Shown here: positions 19,845 through 27,055 of the stretch, piece by piece
Layout: every line of letters begins with the position of its first letter
Numbering within the stretch: the first letter of the stretch is position 1
Assembly: GCA_020725195.1 (NCBI GenBank)
Contig: DYFL01000014.1
Coordinates: 1 to 33,813 of the forward strand
Length of the DNA stretch: 33,813 bases
Source: Hydrogenophilus sp.
Lineage (GTDB): Bacteria > Pseudomonadota > Gammaproteobacteria > Burkholderiales > Thiobacillaceae
Direction of reading: 5' to 3'
Notes under the pieces: model-generated
The model's database searches: none
Told to the model about the DNA's origin: nothing
What the model saw: the letters and a program-made list of their open reading frames with translations, nothing else
Position numbers and translations under genes: made by a program

Positions 19845-20022
19845 CCATCCCCCACCCAACCTCCCCCTTGAAGGGGGAGGAGCCTTCCCCCGTGCGAGGG
19901 GCCGATCCCTCCCTCCCCTTCAAGGGGAGCACCCTGAAGGGCATAAAGGCTGGGGTGGGGATGGGGTGTCCTGCGCCTCGCGCAACCCATCCCCCTCCCG
20001 GCCCTGGAAGGGGGAGGTGGCC
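19845..20022. repeat. Repeat C cassette 2
   Basis: GC-rich spacer between repeat A copies 4 and 5. It holds the palindrome CTCCCCCTTGAAGGGGGAGG (19861-19880), a second arm pair CTCCCCTTCAAGGGGAG (19913-19929), then GGGGAGCACCCTGAAGGGCA running into GGCTGGGGTGGGGATGGGG, and CCATCCCCCTCCCGGCC. The same phrases occur in the cassettes at 15662 and 27715. No gene seen. Confidence 0.7.
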
Positions 20023-20027
20023 AGCCT

Positions 20028-20124
20028 CGTAGCCCGGATGCAGGCCGATAGGCCGTAATCCGGGATAGTGGCCCAGCCATGCCCTCCCCGGATTGCGCTT
20101 CGTTTCATCCGGGCTACTTTCTGC
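20028..20124 (+). repeat. Repeat A copy 5
   Basis: A 97-bp unit from CGTAGCCCGGATGCAGGCCG to GGGCTACTTTCTGC, in the same orientation as copy 4. Slight divergence in the loop (GGATAGTGGCCCAGCC). Followed after 2 bp by the duplicated end of the DUF1615-like gene. Confidence 0.9.
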
Positions 20125-20126
20125 CG

Positions 20127-20165
20127 CTGCGCTACCGGAGCTGCCTTGCACGCAGTGCCGCCTAG
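20127..20165 (+). pseudogene. Duplicated 3' end of the DUF1615-like gene
   Basis: CTGCGCTACCGGAGCTGCCT and onwards matches the gene end at 19692-19733: 25 of the first 26 bp are identical, followed by a 3-bp length difference that preserves frame. It encodes LRYRSCLARSAA-stop; the gene ends LRYRSCLARGTSA-stop. It has no start codon and is not part of a longer ORF. Confidence 0.75.
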
Positions 20166-20174
20166 GGGCGCGCC

Positions 20175-20190
20175 TGTTACATCTTGTTAC
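20175..20190. promoter_or_regulatory. TGTTAC direct repeat, CpxR/RstA-like operator
   Basis: TGTTAC-ATCT-TGTTAC, a 6-bp direct repeat with 10-bp phasing. The opposite strand is GTAAC-AAGAT-GTAAC, one base per half from the CpxR consensus GTAAA-N5-GTAAA; the top strand also fits the RstA-box pattern TACATNTNGTTACA at all but the last base. It lies 115 bp before the ATG of the His/Tyr-rich gene. The shared core TTAC-N6-TTAC also appears at 5049-5062. Confidence 0.6.
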
Positions 20191-20305
20191 CGATCGACAT
20201 CCATTTCCGGGGCTCCCGGCACTACCATGGACTCATGAGATGCCTTGCACGGCACGCCGCCAGGAGCGGCGATGCGCAGGCCTCACACGGACAAGGAGAC
20301 AGATC

Positions 20306-20626
20306 ATGAAAGCACGCATCCTCCACAGCCTCACCGCCCTCGCCGGCGCCTTCGCCCTGACCCTCTCGACCGGCGCCCTGGCCGACGGCGGCCGCTGGCA
20401 TGACGGCGGCCGCGGCTGGGGCCACGAGAAGCATGCCTACAAGCACCACTACAAGCACCATCACAAGCACCATTACGCCGGACCGACGCGCGTGATCATC
20501 CGCGAGGCCCCGGTGGTGTACGAGCGCCGGGTCTATTACGAGCGTCCCTATTACGAGCGCACCTACTACCGTCCTTACTACGACGAGCCCAGGGTGTCGT
20601 TCAGCTTCACGGTGCCGCTGCGCTAG
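20306..20626 (+). CDS. Small exported His/Tyr/Arg-rich protein
   Basis: A 106-residue protein with a signal peptide (1-26, ending STGALA before DGG). The mature part has a Gly/Trp stretch (GGRWHDGGRGWGH), a histidine cluster (residues 40-56, ten His including HHYKHHHKHH), a central segment TRVIIREAPVVYE, a Tyr/Arg/Glu-rich stretch with four YY pairs (72-92), and an end FSFTVPLR. Histidine clusters of this kind can bind Ni, Cu or Zn, and small Tyr/His-rich exported proteins with YxxRPYY repeats are common in proteobacteria; the function is not established. The ATG at 20306 follows AAGGAGAC at a normal distance. A CpxR/RstA-like direct repeat lies upstream. Confidence 0.8.
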   Translation: MKARILHSLTALAGAFALTLSTGALADGGRWHDGGRGWGHEKHAYKHHYKHHHKHHYAGPTRVIIREAPVVYERRVYYERPYYERTYYRPYYDEPRVSFSFTVPLR

Positions 20627-20679
20627 ACGGCGAGCCGCAACAGTTCGTCCTCCCGCGCCCTCCTCCCGCAGGAAAACGC

Positions 20680-20711
20680 AACAGGCCATGTCCGCAAGGG
20701 CATGGCCTGTT
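20680..20711. terminator. Bidirectional hairpin between convergent genes
   Basis: AACAGGCCATG (20680-20690) pairs perfectly with CATGGCCTGTT (20701-20711), an 11-bp stem with a 10-nt loop. On the minus strand it is followed by GCGTTTTCC, giving a short U-run for the phosphate transporter mRNA; on the plus strand it ends TTGTCTGTCT, serving the His/Tyr-rich gene less well. Confidence 0.75.
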
Positions 20712-20731
20712 GTCTGTCTGGGGCAGCCGGG

Positions 20732-22321
20732 TCAGGGCAGGAGCATGCCCCGGATCATGAAGAACACCATGGCCGCCATGGCGGCGGAGGCGGGCACGGT
20801 GATGACCCAGGCGCCGACGATCCGCAGCAGCTGCGAGCGCTTCACCAGTTCCTGCCGGTACACCTTGCGCAGGCCCTTGCGCTCCAGCTTCGAGAAGTGG
20901 GCGGGGTCGAGCTCCTGCTTGGCCCGCTCCTTGAGCTCCTGGAGCATCCGCCCCTTCTCGTCGATGGACGCCTGGTCGAACTTCGCGAGGAAGGCGTCGA
21001 TGGCGACCTGGTCGCCCTCGGCATGGTGCGCCTTGATCTCCTCCACCATGCGCGCGTAGTTGCCCTTGAGGTACTCCCGCAGGAAGCCCACGCCGAACAC
21101 GCCGCCCACGGCGATGTGCGTGGAGCTGACCGGCAGGCCGAAATGGGTGGCCACGATGACCGTGATGGCGGCCGACATGGCGATGCAGTAGGCGCGCATC
21201 TGGTCGAGCTCGGTGATGCCCGAGCCCACGGTGCGGATCACCTTGGGCCCGAACAGCGCCAGGCCGATGGCGATGCCGATGGCCCCCACCATCATGACCC
21301 ACAGGGGGATGACGGCGGTCCTGGCCACCTCGGCGCCGCCGTGGATGATGACGTCGCTGATCGCCGCCAGCGGCCCCACCGCGTTGGCCACGTCGTTGGC
21401 GCCGTGCGCGAAGCTGAGCAGCGCGGCGGCGAAGATCAGCGGCGTGGTGAACATCCGGTTCACGCACTGCTTGTCGTTGCAGTCGCCGGTGGGCTTGCGC
21501 GCCACCAGGGGCCGCACGATGAGATAGACCGCGACGGCGGCGACCAGGCCGTAGAGCAGCGCCTCGCCGAAGTCCACCTTCCAGATCTGCCTCACGCCCT
21601 TGAGCAGCAGATAGGTGCTGAAGGCCCAGGCCATGAGCGCCACCAGGAAGGGCACCACCTTCTTCGCGGCCGCGGCCATGTCCCGCTGGTAGGTGATGCT
21701 GCGCTTGATGAGGTAGAGGAATGCGGCGGCGACCACGCCGCCCATCACGGGCGAGATCACCCAGCTCGCCGCGATGCCCCCCATGGTGCCCCAGGCGACG
21801 ACATCGAAGCCGCTGGCCGCCACCCCGGCACCCAGCACCGCGCCGACGATGGAGTGCGTGGTGGACACCGGCGCGCCCACCGCCGTGGCCAGGTTGAGCC
21901 AGAGCGCCCCGGCCAGCAGGGCGGCCAGCATCAGCCAGATGAAGGTGTCGCCGCTGGGCACGAGCGTCGGATCGATGATGCCGCTGCGGATGGTGCCGAC
22001 GACGGCGCCGCCCGCGATCAGGGCGCCGGCCGCCTCGAAGATCGCGGCGATGACCAGCGCCCCCGCCAGGGTGAGCGCCTTGGAGCCCACCGCCGGCCCG
22101 ACGTTGTTGGCCACGTCGTTGGCGCCGATGTTCATGGCCATGTAGCCGCCGATCATGGCCGCGATCACCAGCATCACGCCGCCCTCGCCCAGCCCCTGGC
22201 TGCGGATGGCCACGTAGAGCATGACGCCGACGATGAAGATCAGCCCGATGCCGAGGCGGAAGAGCTCGATGCGCCCCCTCTCGGTGGCCTTCTCGATATC
22301 GCTGATGTGCTTGAACTCCAT
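20732..22321 (-). CDS. Inorganic phosphate transporter, PiT family
   Basis: A 529-residue inner-membrane symporter of the PiT (PF01384) family with about 11-12 TMs. The two inverted PiT signatures are intact: GANDVANNVGPAVGSKALT near the N-terminus and GANDVANAVGPLAAI in the C-terminal half, along with GAPVSTTHSIVGAVLGAG and GLPVSSTHIAVGGVFGVGFLRE. The cytoplasmic C-terminal insertion (about 430-500) is charged and helical. The N-terminus MEFKHISDIEKATERGRIELF is cytoplasmic. Transports phosphate or metal-phosphate with H+ or Na+; co-ion not deducible. No phoU-like partner (DUF47) is adjacent, and no convincing Pho box was found upstream. Divergent from pepD. Confidence 0.92.
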   Translation of the reverse strand: MEFKHISDIEKATERGRIELFRLGIGLIFIVGVMLYVAIRSQGLGEGGVMLVIAAMIGGYMAMNIGANDVANNVGPAVGSKALTLAGALVIAAIFEAAGALIAGGAVVGTIRSGIIDPTLVPSGDTFIWLMLAALLAGALWLNLATAVGAPVSTTHSIVGAVLGAGVAASGFDVVAWGTMGGIAASWVISPVMGGVVAAAFLYLIKRSITYQRDMAAAAKKVVPFLVALMAWAFSTYLLLKGVRQIWKVDFGEALLYGLVAAVAVYLIVRPLVARKPTGDCNDKQCVNRMFTTPLIFAAALLSFAHGANDVANAVGPLAAISDVIIHGGAEVARTAVIPLWVMMVGAIGIAIGLALFGPKVIRTVGSGITELDQMRAYCIAMSAAITVIVATHFGLPVSSTHIAVGGVFGVGFLREYLKGNYARMVEEIKAHHAEGDQVAIDAFLAKFDQASIDEKGRMLQELKERAKQELDPAHFSKLERKGLRKVYRQELVKRSQLLRIVGAWVITVPASAAMAAMVFFMIRGMLLP

Positions 22322-22467
22322 GCAGGCCTCTCGGGCAGATCGACTCTTCCGGATTTTATTACAGACCCAGATATCCGTTATCCCGGATACGCCGACGCGG
22401 ACAAAACACCCGGCCGGCCCTCAAGTTAAACTCGGCCTCCTGTCGCCACCCCGGAAACGACCCCCGC

Positions 22468-23934
22468 ATGACCACGCACCCCTTCGACAAGCTGGAACCC
22501 CGCAGCGTCTGGGCCCATTTCGCCACCCTCTGCGCCATCCCCCGCCCCTCTCTGCACGAGGCCCCGCTGCGCTCCCACCTCATCGAGTGGGCCCGGGCCC
22601 ACGATCTCGCGGCCGAGGTGGACGCCGCCGGCAACCTCATCCTCAGGAAGCCCGCCACCCCGGGCTGCGAGGGTCGTCCCGGCGTGGTGCTGCAGGGCCA
22701 CCTGGACATGGTCTGCCAGAAGAACACCGGCACCCTGCACGACTTCCACCGCGACGCCATCCAGGCCGTCATCCGCGACGGCTGGGTGGTGGCCGAGAAC
22801 ACCACCCTCGGGGCGGACAACGGCATCGGCGTCGCCCTGGCCCTGGCCGCGCTGGAAGCCCCGGACCTGGCGCACCCGCCGCTGGAGGTGCTCCTCACCG
22901 TCAACGAGGAGAACGGCATGGACGGCGCCCGGGGGCTGGCGCCCGGCACGCTCACCGGGCGCCACCTCGTCAACCTGGACACCGAGGAATGGGGCCACTT
23001 CTACCTGGGCTGCGCCGGCGGCGTGGACGTCGAGGTGCTGCGCCCCTGCCGCACCGAGCCCCTGCCGGCGGACCTGCTGGTCTGGCGGGTGAGCGTCAGC
23101 GGCCTCAAGGGCGGCCATTCCGGCATCGACATCCACCTCGGGCGCGGCAACGCCATCAAGCTGCTGGTCGAGTTCCTGCGCGAGGTCGCCCGCACCAGCG
23201 AGCTGCACCTGCTCGCCCTCGAAGGCGGCAACGCCCGCAACGCCATCCCGCGCGAGGCCACCGCCGTCATCGCCCTGCCGGCCGGGGCAAGCCACGACCT
23301 GCACGAGCGGGTGGCGCAGCGCGAGCAGGCGTGGCGGCAGCAGTTCAATGAGGTCGACGCAGGGGTGACCCTGGAATGCCACCCCCACGAGACCGACGCG
23401 CGCGAGGCCCTCGACCCCGACGAGCAGAAGGCCCTGCTCGCCTTCCTGCACACCGCCGCCAACGGCGTACGCAAGATGAGCGCGGACTTCCCCGGCGTGG
23501 TGGAGACCTCGGACAACCTCGGCGTGGCGAGCCTCAGGGAGGGCGCCTGCCATGCCACCTTCCTGGTGCGCTCCCTGCACGACGCCGACGCCCGCGCGCT
23601 CGCCAACGCCATCGTCCGCCACGCCGGCACCCACGACGCCATCGCCAAGATCACCGGCGGCTACCCCGGCTGGACCCCCAACCCCGCCTCGCCCCTGCTC
23701 GCCCTGTGCCAGCAGGCCTATCAGCGGCACTTCGGCCAGCCCGCCGGCCTCCAGGTCATCCACGCCGGCCTGGAATGCGGCCTCATCGCCGCCAGCCACC
23801 CGCAGCTCGACATGATCTCCTTCGGCCCCGACATCCGCGGCGCCCACGCGCCCGGCGAGCGGGTGCAGATCGAATCGGTGGGGCGCTGCTGGGAGCTGCT
23901 GAAGGCGGTGCTGAAGGCACTGGCGCGGGGCTAG
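22468..23934 (+). CDS. pepD: Aminoacyl-histidine dipeptidase (PepD, M20 family)
   Basis: Cytosolic zinc di-/tripeptidase of 488 residues, the normal PepD length. Metal-site residues seen: His78 and Asp80 in QGHLDMV, Asp117 in GADNGIGVA, catalytic Glu pair in VNEENGMDGARGL (147-148), Asp in LVNLDTEEWGHFYLGCAGG and the C-terminal His of VIHAGLECG. The SVSGLKGGHSGIDIHLGRGNAIK block is typical of the lid domain. The ATG at 22468 follows GGAAACGACCCCCGC, a modest ribosome site. The gene ends with repeat D copy 2 just downstream. Confidence 0.95.
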   Translation: MTTHPFDKLEPRSVWAHFATLCAIPRPSLHEAPLRSHLIEWARAHDLAAEVDAAGNLILRKPATPGCEGRPGVVLQGHLDMVCQKNTGTLHDFHRDAIQAVIRDGWVVAENTTLGADNGIGVALALAALEAPDLAHPPLEVLLTVNEENGMDGARGLAPGTLTGRHLVNLDTEEWGHFYLGCAGGVDVEVLRPCRTEPLPADLLVWRVSVSGLKGGHSGIDIHLGRGNAIKLLVEFLREVARTSELHLLALEGGNARNAIPREATAVIALPAGASHDLHERVAQREQAWRQQFNEVDAGVTLECHPHETDAREALDPDEQKALLAFLHTAANGVRKMSADFPGVVETSDNLGVASLREGACHATFLVRSLHDADARALANAIVRHAGTHDAIAKITGGYPGWTPNPASPLLALCQQAYQRHFGQPAGLQVIHAGLECGLIAASHPQLDMISFGPDIRGAHAPGERVQIESVGRCWELLKAVLKALARG

Positions 23935-23947
23935 ACAGGCGAGACCC

Positions 23948-24011
23948 GTAGGAGCGGCTTCAGCCGCGAAGCGCTTTACCAGCCTTGATTCGCGGCTGAA
24001 GCCGCTCCCAC
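23948..24011. repeat. Repeat D copy 2
   Basis: GTAGGAGCGGCTTCAGCCGC and its complement GCGGCTGAAGCCGCTCCCAC around a 21-bp loop, a 20-bp stem. It lies between the convergent pepD and slyX genes and can serve as a 3' hairpin for both. Confidence 0.8.
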
Positions 24012-24034
24012 AGACCGCGGCCCCGGCTCAGCTC

Positions 24035-24235
24035 TCAGTAATGCGGCGGAACCTCGTCCCGCAGGTCCCGCTGCTCAGGTGAGGCCATGTCCTGAAGCTG
24101 CCCAGCGAGCTTGAGCACCTGGCGCTGCAGGCTCTCGATCTGCGCCTGCTGCTGGTAGACCGTGCGGTTCAGCTCCTCCAGCAGGTCCTCGGCATAGCTC
24201 AGCTTGATCTCGAGCTCGGTCAGGCGGGATTCCAT
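24035..24235 (-). CDS. slyX: SlyX family protein
   Basis: A 66-residue cytoplasmic coiled-coil protein. The sequence MESRLTELEIKLSYAEDLLE ELNRTVYQQQAQIESLQRQV forms continuous heptads over residues 2-50, then the conserved tail with SPEQRDLRDEVPPHY; the PPHY end is a SlyX hallmark. ATG at 24235 was chosen over an upstream in-frame start (24319) on family length. Function is unknown. Convergent with pepD. Confidence 0.93.
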   Translation of the reverse strand: MESRLTELEIKLSYAEDLLEELNRTVYQQQAQIESLQRQVLKLAGQLQDMASPEQRDLRDEVPPHY

Positions 24236-24745
24236 GCGCGCTCCTTCGGTGCCGTGCGGCGGCAAGCAAGGGCGGATTCTACCCCCCCGCCACGACCGCG
24301 GCCGGCCGATCACGTACACAACACAGGGTCACCCATTAGCCCCCTCCGTCAATAGGGGCGAACAAAAATCTGCGCCGACAGGCGCATTTATTTTTACCGC
24401 TTTTCCCGTACCAACCGCGAAGCGGCACACTTGGTTCTCGATGTATCGGTTGCGCTCAGGCGCACCAGTCACCCATCAGGATCAAGGCCGGCGCGATGTT
24501 CTGCGTGACCCCTGGCGGCATCGCCGCCCCAGAAAACCCTCTGTTCCCCATTGCGTCCAATAGCGGCAGGCCGTCTTCCGACCCACACAGATCTTTGGCT
24601 CGCCTTGCGGCGTCCTACCCAATTCTGGTTCGCAATGCGGGCACCGTGTTGCGTGTTGCTCGGGCGGGGCCGCTGCGCGCGTTCAATCAGGTCTTCTGGT
24701 TCTGCCAACCCCTCGGTTGACTCACGCGCAGCGCCCCATTGCTCT
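24236..24745. other. Long non-coding flank of the IS110-family element
   Basis: About 510 bp between slyX and the transposase stop with no convincing gene. It contains a terminator-like hairpin (24371-24395), another stem GCCCC/GGGGC (24339-24359), and the 9-bp direct repeat GTCACCCAT at 24328-24336 and 24468-24476, 140 bp apart. A 79-codon minus-strand frame (24469-24708) has no recognisable features. As the region downstream of an IS110-family transposase it is a candidate location for the element's guide (bridge) RNA. Confidence 0.5.
24371..24395. terminator. Bidirectional intrinsic terminator
   Basis: Perfect stem TGCGCC-GACA-GGCGCA (24371-24386) followed on the plus strand by TTTATTTTT; on the minus strand the same stem is followed by GATTTTTGTT. 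It could end transcripts leaving the IS on the minus strand. Confidence 0.8.
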
Positions 24746-25759
24746 TCAACTGAAGGCGCGGGTGGTCTTGAAGGGCTCTCCTGTCTTCATGACGTGATAG
24801 CAGGCCCGTGCCAGTTTGTGCGCCACTGCCTTGATCGCCACCACCGGCAGGGTCTTGCTGGCTTTCTTCTGGTACCAGCGCTTGATCTGGGCGTCGTAGC
24901 GCACGGCGAAGTGCGCAGCTTCGACGAAGGTCCAGGCCAAGTGCTTGTTGCCACACTTGGTGTTGCCTTCACCCTTCTTCTTGCCGTTCGACTCATGCCG
25001 GCTATTGACGGTCCGTGCGTAAGAGGCGAAGTCGCCTGGTGTTTCGAAGCGACTGATATCCCCGGTTTCGAGCGCGATGGTCAGCGCGAGCACCTCGCCA
25101 ATTCCGCTGACGGTGCGCAATGCATGGAACTCCGGTTGCAGGCGCGTCTGTTCGAGGATGGCGCTTTCCAGCGTGCCGATCTGCTCCTCCAGGCATTGCA
25201 TGACCGCGAGGTTGCTCTGCAGGGCCAGCCGTTGTTCCGGCAGCAGGGCGAGGGCTTCGATATTGGCGGTTTGCCAGCGCTTGATCTCGTTGCCGCTGGT
25301 TTGCACACCGAGGTTACGGGCGAGCAGGTTCTGTATGGAAAGGATCTGGGTGGTGCGTTGGCGCACGAGCTGGCTGCGCCTGCGCAACAGGTCGCGCACG
25401 GCACGCGCGTTGCGCGGATAGATGTAGCCGGTCGGCAATATGCCCAGACGCAACAGGTGCGCGAGCTGTCGCGCATCGCTGAAATCGCCGCTGTGCTTGA
25501 GGCCGTCGTATTGTTTGACGGCGGCAGTATTGACGAGCCGCGTGGCATAACCTGCATCCTGCAAGCCATCGACGAGCCAGTACCAGTTGAAGGTGGATTC
25601 CACGGCAACGGCATTGATCGGCCCGCAGGATTGCAGCGCTTCGACGATCACGCCCAGATCGTTCGGCAGGCGCTTGCGATAGACCTCCCGGTCATTCGCA
25701 TCCAATACCACAACGACGCTGTTGTTTGAGTGCAAGTCTATCCCCGCGTACAGTTCCAT
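24746..25759 (-). CDS. IS110-family transposase (DEDD recombinase)
   Basis: A 337-residue recombinase. The N-terminal RuvC-like DEDD domain shows Asp8 in YAGIDLHSNN, Glu in AVAVESTFNWYW, and paired acidic residues in HSGDFSDARQLAHLL. A long coiled-coil linker follows (RRRSQLVRQRTTQILSIQNLLARN), then the Transposase_20 domain with SGIGEVLALTIALETGDISRF and FASYARTVNS; Ser in the last is the likely catalytic serine. Reading frame appears intact and full length. The ATG at 25759 is preceded by AGGAGA. The 5' flank before the next gene is only 138 bp, while the 3' flank is long. In this family a structured RNA encoded by the element directs target choice (established for IS110/IS621-type elements). 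Confidence 0.93.
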   Translation of the reverse strand: MELYAGIDLHSNNSVVVVLDANDREVYRKRLPNDLGVIVEALQSCGPINAVAVESTFNWYWLVDGLQDAGYATRLVNTAAVKQYDGLKHSGDFSDARQLAHLLRLGILPTGYIYPRNARAVRDLLRRRSQLVRQRTTQILSIQNLLARNLGVQTSGNEIKRWQTANIEALALLPEQRLALQSNLAVMQCLEEQIGTLESAILEQTRLQPEFHALRTVSGIGEVLALTIALETGDISRFETPGDFASYARTVNSRHESNGKKKGEGNTKCGNKHLAWTFVEAAHFAVRYDAQIKRWYQKKASKTLPVVAIKAVAHKLARACYHVMKTGEPFKTTRAFS

Positions 25760-25774
25760 TTCGGTCTCCTGGTT

Positions 25775-25883
25775 GATGACGTCTTGTCAAAGGTTCGCAC
25801 CCTGACGTTACGTCATCTTCCGGAGGCCGGCCACGGGCTAGATGTTTATCAGGTCTTGCAAGCACACATGTTCATACAAGACC
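25775..25883. other. Inverted repeats in the 5' flank of the IS transposase
   Basis: GATGACGT (25775-25782) is complementary to ACGTCATC (25810-25817), and GGTCTTG (25852-25858) to CAAGACC (25877-25883). TTGACA on the minus strand (25790-25785) could be a -35 element for the transposase, but no good -10 follows. Structure, function and whether they lie inside the IS are unclear. Confidence 0.4.
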
Positions 25884-25897
25884 CCAATGCCTAGCAC

Positions 25898-26797
25898 CTA
25901 GCGTTCCAGAAGCTGGTCCGCATGGGAGAGCGGGTCTTCCAGCGGCTCCAGGTGGGTGGTGACGTGGGCGTGGGGCAGGCGCTCGCGGATCTCGGACTCG
26001 ATGCGCTCCAGACAGTCGTGGCCCTCCTGCACCGTCCAGGCGCCGGGCACCAGGACATGGAAGCTGACGAAGGCGCGGGCCCCGGCCTGGCGGGTGCGCA
26101 GGGCGTGGAAGTCCAGGCCCTGGCGGCGGTAGCCCTCGAGGACGGCCTCGATGGCCTGCTGCTGGTCGGCCGGCAGGGAGACGTCCATCAGGCCCTCGGC
26201 CGAGCGCTGCAGCAGGCGCCACCCGGTCCAGACGATGTTGGCCGCCACCGCGAGGGCGATCACCGGATCGAGCCAGAGCCAGCCGGTCACGCCCACCGCC
26301 GCCACGGCGAAGATCACCCCCGCCGAGGTCCAGACGTCGGTCATGAGGTGGTGCGCGCCCGCCTCCAGGGTGATCGAGCGGTACTGGCGGCCGGCGCTCA
26401 ACAGGATGCGCGCCGTGCCGAGGTTGATGGCGGAGGCGACGACCGAGACCGCGAGGCCCAGGTAGAGCTGCTCCAGCGGCCGGGGATGCAGGAGCCGGTC
26501 CACCGCCGCGACGCCGATGGCCAGGGCGGCGAGCAGGATCAGCAGGCCCTCGAAGGCGCTGGAGAAATACTCCGCCTTGCCGTGGCCGTGGGCATGGTTC
26601 GCGTCCGCCGGCAGGGCGGCGATGGTGAGCATGGCCAGTGCCATCAGGGCGCCGGCGAGGTTGACGAAGGACTCCAGGGCATCCGAGAGCAGGCCGACCG
26701 AGCCGGTCAGGGCCCAGGCCACGCCCTTCAGGGCGATGGTGGCGACGGCGGCCGCGATGGACAGCCAGGCGTAGCGCTTGAGCGAGGCGGGGACCAT
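25898..26797 (-). CDS. Cation diffusion facilitator (FieF-like metal exporter)
   Basis: A 299-residue CDF protein with six TMs (roughly 10-205) and a cytoplasmic C-terminal domain (about 210-290) ending in [13 protein letters not shown]. The TM5 metal site His150-x3-Asp154 ([12 protein letters not shown]) is intact. The TM2 partner reads [11 protein letters not shown], with Asp39, Glu42 and Asn46 where many CDFs have His/Asp-x3-Asp. A histidine motif [10 protein letters not shown] (68-77) follows TM2. This form occurs in a CDF subgroup; the metal (Fe, Zn, Mn or Co) cannot be told. It is the last gene of a minus-strand operon, starting 7 bp after the S4-domain gene ends; an IS110 element lies just beyond its stop. 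Confidence 0.9.
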   Translation of the reverse strand: MVPASLKRYAWLSIAAAVATIALKGVAWALTGSVGLLSDALESFVNLAGALMALAMLTIAALPADANHAHGHGKAEYFSSAFEGLLILLAALAIGVAAVDRLLHPRPLEQLYLGLAVSVVASAINLGTARILLSAGRQYRSITLEAGAHHLMTDVWTSAGVIFAVAAVGVTGWLWLDPVIALAVAANIVWTGWRLLQRSAEGLMDVSLPADQQQAIEAVLEGYRRQGLDFHALRTRQAGARAFVSFHVLVPGAWTVQEGHDCLERIESEIRERLPHAHVTTHLEPLEDPLSHADQLLER

Positions 26798-26804
26798 GGC
26801 GGGC

Positions 26805-27041
26805 TCAGGCCTCCCCCGCCGCCGCCGGCGCCACCACGCGGATCTCGACGCCCCGGCACGCCACCACCTGGCCGGCGCGGATCTTGGCGGTCTTGCGGCT
26901 CTCGGGCCGGCCGTCCACGGTGACCTCGCCGGCGGCCACCAGGGCCTTGCCCCGGCCGCCGCTGTCGGCGACGCCGGCGAGCTTGAGCAGGTGGCACAGC
27001 TCGACGTGGTCGCCCGTGAGCCGGAATTCGACGTTCTGCAT
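26805..27041 (-). CDS. Small S4-domain RNA-binding protein (YbcJ-like)
   Basis: A 78-residue protein made almost entirely of one S4 RNA-binding fold: [48 protein letters not shown]. The S4 signature (helix-turn-helix followed by GEVTVDGxxExRKxxK) is clear, and the size fits the YbcJ/YaaA-type stand-alone S4 proteins. ATG at 27041 lies 14 bp after the yaeQ stop, and the stop lies 7 bp before the CDF start, so it is the middle gene of a three-gene operon. RNA target unknown. Confidence 0.88.
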   Translation of the reverse strand: MQNVEFRLTGDHVELCHLLKLAGVADSGGRGKALVAAGEVTVDGRPESRKTAKIRAGQVVACRGVEIRVVAPAAAGEA

Positions 27042-27055
27042 GGGGCCTCCGGGTC

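Larger units (their letters stand above)
24330..25845 (-). mobile_element. IS110-family insertion sequence (ends approximate)
   Basis: One intact IS110-type transposase gene with non-coding flanks between slyX and the CDF gene. IS110 elements generally lack clear terminal inverted repeats and target duplications, so limits cannot be fixed by eye. A weak 6-bp inverted pair, TAGCCC at 24337-24342 and GGGCTA at 25835-25840, is offered as a possible boundary only. The slightly lower GC and different codon texture of the transposase region compared with neighbours supports recent arrival. Confidence 0.55.

Noticed and set aside
15535-20124. Repeat A units considered as a CRISPR array
   Set aside because: Units are 97 bp, long and palindromic, irregularly spaced and separated by a shared cassette rather than unique short spacers; no cas genes are present.
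22322-22400. Possible Pho box upstream of the PiT transporter (TTTTATTACAG)
   Set aside because: Only one loose half-site resembling ATGACAG-type sequence; no second half-site at 11-bp spacing.
24469-24708. 79-codon minus-strand ORF downstream of the IS transposase
   Set aside because: No start context, no recognisable motif and no coding texture; the region is better explained as the non-coding flank of the IS element.
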